From positions 496,001 to 560,000 of the forward strand of contig NZ_JPHF01000003.1 of NCBI RefSeq assembly GCF_000814325.1: a stretch of DNA of 64,000 nt, read 5' to 3'. Every line of letters begins with the position of its first letter. Within the stretch, counting starts at the first letter, position 1. Shown here one piece after another: positions 61,171-64,000 of this stretch. The DNA is from Flavihumibacter sp. ZG627. Lineage in GTDB: Bacteria; Bacteroidota; Bacteroidia; Chitinophagales; Chitinophagaceae. Under the pieces are notes generated by a model. That model had not been told where the DNA came from. It worked only from the letters and a program-made list of their open reading frames with translations, and searched no databases. A program made the translations under genes and the position numbers.

Positions 61171-62052
61171 CTATCCAAACTTTACAGATGTCATAGTCAA
61201 TGATCCGGCTACCGCCTTATCATTGAAGAATGATACAGCATCATTTGTTTTCTTTAGTCCAAGTGTGTATAATAATGGCAGATAGTGTTCTGGTGTAGGA
61301 ATAGCCAGCATAGCCTCTCTGCCCAGACGCTGGTAATTTATCAGGCTCTGATGATCATTATCCATGATCAATTCCTTGAACCTGCTGTTCATTTGTAATG
61401 CCCAGTCAAATCCAAATTCATTCTCGTTCAGCTTATCCCAGGCTACCATACGAAGATTGTGAACCATATTACCACTTCCGATAATCAATACCCCTTTCTT
61501 CCTTAATGCCATTAATTCCTTTGCCAGTTCATAATGATACTGGGGACCTTTTGTATAGTCAATGCTTAACTGTAGTACCGGAATGTTGGCTTCGGGATAC
61601 ATATGCCTTACTACCGTCCAGGTGCCATGATCTAAACCCCAGTCATGGTCTAATTCAACCTGCGCCGAATGAACCAATGCTGCTGTTTCCTTTGCCAGTT
61701 CCGGATTGCCCGGGGCATTGTACTGAACATCAAAAAGTTCTTGCGGAAATCCACCGAAATCATGAATGGTTTTGGGGAAATCCATTGCGGTTATTTTGGT
61801 GCCACGACTGAACCAGTGTGCCGAAACAACCAATACAGCTGCCGGAGTTGGGATCTCCTTTGCCATCGCCTTCCAGCGCCTGCTGAAAGCAGTATCCTCA
61901 ATCCCATTCATGGGTGAGCCATGGCCAATGAACAGAACAGGCATAGCCTGTTCCTGTTCTTTTAGCGTATCGGTAAATTTATTGAATGCTGATAATGCTG
62001 TCATAGTAATTACTCCTTTGGCGAATGTCTTTATAAATTCTTCCCTTTTCAT
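61171..62052 (-). CDS. DODA-type extradiol ring-cleavage dioxygenase (YgiD-like)
   Basis: A 293-residue class III extradiol dioxygenase. Metal ligands of the family are visible: His in FIGHGSPMNG, His in VVSAHWFSRG and His in LIIGSGNMVHNLR. The N-terminal ~25 residues (MKREEFIKTFAKGVITMTALSAFN) look like a Tat- or Sec-type export signal without lipobox, as often seen in Bacteroidota versions. The related E. coli YgiD opens catechols such as DOPA. Its place beside DoxX and an SDR suggests a role with aromatic or quinone compounds. Confidence 0.87.
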   Translation of the reverse strand: MKREEFIKTFAKGVITMTALSAFNKFTDTLKEQEQAMPVLFIGHGSPMNGIEDTAFSRRWKAMAKEIPTPAAVLVVSAHWFSRGTKITAMDFPKTIHDFGGFPQELFDVQYNAPGNPELAKETAALVHSAQVELDHDWGLDHGTWTVVRHMYPEANIPVLQLSIDYTKGPQYHYELAKELMALRKKGVLIIGSGNMVHNLRMVAWDKLNENEFGFDWALQMNSRFKELIMDNDHQSLINYQRLGREAMLAIPTPEHYLPLLYTLGLKKTNDAVSFFNDKAVAGSLTMTSVKFG

Positions 62053-62058
62053 TGATTC

Positions 62059-62529
62059 TTATTGGTAAATGGCCAATGTCGTATCTTTCTGTTCCCTCAG
62101 ATTACTGCCTTTAGCTTTTTCGCCTCTTAGTAAGTAGTCGATCGAATATTTTCCACTACCACTAAAAAGCAGCACCAGGTACACGAGTAAATATTGCAGT
62201 CCAGGTTCTTTCTTTGCCATCGGATCTGCACCATGTATTAAGAACACAGCAACCACCATCGTTATTATTAATGGAACTACCGCGATCCTGGTACCAAATC
62301 CAACGAGAATTAAAAGCGAACAAAGAACTTCTGAAAAAATTGTCAGTCCTAATGAGACTTCTGCGCTCATCCCCATTACCGGCGGAAACTGTACCGGACC
62401 TCCTGACAACAACATCATCAGTTTGGGGATGCCGTGGGTAAGCATCAATCCTGCTATTCCGATCCGGGCAATTAATAATGCTGTATCAGTTGCCCTTGAA
62501 TCATTATTTATGCTGAATATCTTTCTCAT
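62059..62529 (-). CDS. DoxX-family membrane protein
   Basis: A 156-residue protein with four hydrophobic segments (about residues 18-38, 62-80, 85-103 and 112-128) and the family motif LLIARIGIAGLMLTHGIPKL at the start. DoxX proteins are often found with thiosulfate:quinone oxidoreductases or redox stress genes. It starts 5 bp after the YceI stop and is part of the operon. Confidence 0.85.
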   Translation of the reverse strand: MRKIFSINNDSRATDTALLIARIGIAGLMLTHGIPKLMMLLSGGPVQFPPVMGMSAEVSLGLTIFSEVLCSLLILVGFGTRIAVVPLIITMVVAVFLIHGADPMAKKEPGLQYLLVYLVLLFSGSGKYSIDYLLRGEKAKGSNLREQKDTTLAIYQ

Positions 62530-62534
62530 GATAA

Positions 62535-63110
62535 TTAAGGCTTTTGAGTGAATTCACCATCTGCTTTGATCTTTACTTCATCGCTGATCATGGGTGCTGG
62601 AAAATTAGGCCCTACTTTAAAATCAGAACGATTAATTGTTCCTGTTAACTGGAATCCTGCTGTTTTTGCTTTCGACTGCGGATTATCTACAGTTCCCCTA
62701 TACCAGAGGTCCATGGTTACCGGCTTTGTTATATCGCGGATGGTTAGATTACCTGTAAGTTTGTACCTGTCCTTGCCACTCTTTTTAATGGATGTACTTG
62801 TAAAGCTCATCTTTGGAAACTTTTCTGTTTCAAAAAAGTCGGCACTCTTCAAATGGTTATCGCGCATTTCTATCTCAGTATCAATTGATCCTACATCTGC
62901 TGTAAGCTTGAAGACCGCATCACTGAAGTTTGCCTGGTTACCGCTGATTGTCACCTCAAAGTTCTTGAATAATCCGGCCACATCTGAGATACCCAAATGT
63001 GTAGTGCTGAACGCCAGCTTCGAATGCATAGGATCTGACTTCCATGTTGTTTGTGCAAATACTGCGCTGCTTAAAAAGGCGAGTGTCAGAAAGGTTGATA
63101 GCTTTTTCAT
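62535..63110 (-). CDS. YceI-family periplasmic protein
   Basis: A 191-residue lipocalin-like protein with a signal peptide (residues 1-19, ending VFAQ) and the YceI motif WKSDPMHSKLAFSTTHLGIS at about residues 23-42, then DADVGSIDTEIEMRDNHLKSADFFETEKFPKM-like segments. YceI binds isoprenoid quinone-like lipids. It is in the middle of the operon. Confidence 0.9.
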   Translation of the reverse strand: MKKLSTFLTLAFLSSAVFAQTTWKSDPMHSKLAFSTTHLGISDVAGLFKNFEVTISGNQANFSDAVFKLTADVGSIDTEIEMRDNHLKSADFFETEKFPKMSFTSTSIKKSGKDRYKLTGNLTIRDITKPVTMDLWYRGTVDNPQSKAKTAGFQLTGTINRSDFKVGPNFPAPMISDEVKIKADGEFTQKP

Positions 63111-63135
63111 TTTTTTTAGTTGAAATGTTTATTTA

Positions 63136-63798
63136 TTAATTGTGTAAAATTTTCCATCCTGCTAACCAGTTGTAGTTATATTTTATTCCTAACTGTATTA
63201 GCAGTAATTGCATATTTTCTAATGTTCTGCTTACTTGTAAATCACCTGCAATAAGGGGGCTAAACCCTGCCGTGCCAACTAATTCAGAAACCGTTTTTAA
63301 GGCTTCTTCATCATTCCCCGCTATAAATGCATCCACTTGTTTGCCCTCAATCACAGGCGTTGAAAAGTCGGCGGCAAATGTGGTGTTGAATGCTTTTACC
63401 ACTTTTGAATTTGGTAGCAATTTTTGCAACTCTTCGGCTGCACTGATATCGGGCGATGTAACTAATCCATCATATGTGCTGTTCAAAGGATTTGAAATAC
63501 TGACTACGATCTTTTGATTTGCCTTCTCCCTTATCTTTTCTGCTACCGCTTTCTCCGCCTCATAAGGTACCGCCGCAATGATTATATCCGCTTCCCAGGT
63601 TGCCTCAACAGAACACTCAATTCCTTCCACATCCGCCGATTCATTTTCTTTTCTTATCTGTTTTGCCAATGCCTTCGCCTCCTCCGGCTTTCCTCCTATA
63701 AGTAGAAGCCTGTAATTACCAGTGGCAATGCTTCTTGAAATAGCTGAACCCATATTGCCTGTGGCTCCTATAACAGCTATTGTTTGTTTTGTCTTCAT
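63136..63798 (-). CDS. NADPH-dependent F420 reductase-like protein
   Basis: A 220-residue Rossmann protein with GATGNMGSAISRSIA (about residues 11-25), the IIAAVPYEAEK segment, NPLNS and the KAFNTTFAADF motif of F420-dependent NADP reductases/NADP oxidoreductases. In Bacteroidota, where F420 is usually absent, it probably acts on another redox partner. First gene of the operon, with a good promoter at 63820-63851. Confidence 0.82.
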   Translation of the reverse strand: MKTKQTIAVIGATGNMGSAISRSIATGNYRLLLIGGKPEEAKALAKQIRKENESADVEGIECSVEATWEADIIIAAVPYEAEKAVAEKIREKANQKIVVSISNPLNSTYDGLVTSPDISAAEELQKLLPNSKVVKAFNTTFAADFSTPVIEGKQVDAFIAGNDEEALKTVSELVGTAGFSPLIAGDLQVSRTLENMQLLLIQLGIKYNYNWLAGWKILHN

Positions 63799-63819
63799 GA
63801 TTTATTGTGATCGATAGAG

Positions 63820-63862
63820 CAAAGGTAGCCCACGGCAATAGCGGGCTCCAATGCGTTGGAGC
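63820..63862 (-). promoter_or_regulatory. Operon promoter with overlapping palindrome
   Basis: On the minus strand a perfect -7 element TACCTTTG (63820-63827) and a TTG at 63849-63851 are 21 bp apart. A perfect inverted repeat GCTCCAA-TGCG-TTGGAGC (63845-63862) covers the -33 element, so a regulator may bind there. The operon start would be near 63812. Confidence 0.6.
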
Positions 63863-63868
63863 AAGAAA

Positions 63869-63909
63869 AAGCATTGACTTTGGTCAATGCTTGAGTATGG
63901 TCAATGCTT
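63869..63909. promoter_or_regulatory. FNR-like box and repeated half-site; also a possible terminator
   Basis: AAGCATTGAC-TTTG-GTCAATGCTT (63869-63892) is a perfect inverted repeat with a TTGAC-N4-GTCAA core, and the word TGGTCAATGCTT is repeated at 63898-63909. The centre is 60.5 bp from the end of the operon -7 element, nearly the same as at the other FNR-like box (59532-59549). On the minus strand the repeat is also followed by TTTTTC, so it may end the upstream Crp/Fnr transcript. Both uses are possible. Confidence 0.55.
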
Positions 63910-63924
63910 TATAATGGTGGATGA

Positions 63925-64000
63925 TTATTTCTTGGCAGCTATCTTCCTTCTTATCCGGCTTAGTGTTTCAGGCTGCAGCCCCATATAGGAGGCTATCATA
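63925..64000 (-). CDS. Crp/Fnr-family regulator, C-terminal end only
   Basis: The last 25 codons of a gene cut by the right edge. The visible peptide reads IASYMGLQPETLSRIRRKI and a short lysine tail, which is the recognition-helix region of Bacteroidota Crp/Fnr regulators (compare IAAYLGITPEFLSRLRNK in the regulator at 59582). It lies upstream of the five-gene redox operon and probably regulates it. Confidence 0.75.
   Translation of the reverse strand, partial: MIASYMGLQPETLSRIRRKIAAKK

Overview
The window is a piece of a Bacteroidota chromosome, most likely family Chitinophagaceae (inferred from content, not searched). The evidence: SusC/SusD/SusE proteins, a type IX secretion (T9SS) sorting domain, gliding-type C-terminal domains, a Bacteroidota-sized EF-Ts/S2 operon, a 30S THX protein, LytTR and Crp-type regulators, near absence of Shine-Dalgarno sites, and many matches to the Bacteroidota promoter -7 element TAnnTTTG.

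Layout. 1-3.1 kb: end of a GH78 rhamnosidase, a lipoprotein TIM-barrel sugar isomerase and a convergent DUF1080 lipoprotein. 3.2-7.2 kb: housekeeping genes (MtfA-like peptidase, a LytTR remnant, mnmD, a 3-methyladenine glycosylase, YbjQ, obgE). 7.3-14.5 kb: a phenylacetate degradation cluster on the minus strand (paaR-paaE, then paaABCD-paaG-paaI, a membrane protein and paaY), with the same palindrome in front of paaR and paaA. 14.7-19.3 kb: PfkB kinase, a lamin-tail surface protein, asd with a probable leader-peptide attenuator, DUF2461. 19.3-22.8 kb: a dehydratase-SDR-lactonase set for oxidative sugar acid catabolism. 22.8-27.4 kb: UbiD decarboxylase, a free-standing NUMOD4/HNH protein, ligA.

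27.5-37.0 kb: an alpha-glucan utilisation locus (secreted GH13 amylase, Nudix/winged-helix regulator, SusC, SusD, SusE). One 17-bp palindrome occurs once before the amylase and twice before susC, which suggests that the regulator encoded between them controls both units. 37.0-50.3 kb: HD hydrolase, rplM-rpsI-rpsB-tsf, esterase, ABC exporter, pyrH, coiled-coil protein, pdxH, THX, HU, xth, LOG and CPBP proteins. 50.3-54.9 kb: MetH split into two overlapping genes, preceded by a structured leader of about 230 nt, then recR. 54.9-58.3 kb: Ig-like lipoprotein, SRPBCC, TPR-like and VOC proteins, tRNA-Arg(CCT). 58.4-64.0 kb: a flavin monooxygenase divergent from a Crp/Fnr regulator, then a five-gene redox/quinone-type operon (SDR, DODA dioxygenase, DoxX, YceI, F420-dependent-reductase-like protein) and the end of a second Crp/Fnr gene. 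Two FNR-like boxes sit at nearly the same distance from two of these promoters.

Most signals beyond the genes are regulatory: operators, an attenuator, a possible riboswitch-like leader, two copies of a hairpin element at gene 3' ends and short tandem repeats at convergent gene ends. No CRISPR array, prophage, transposase or rRNA was seen.
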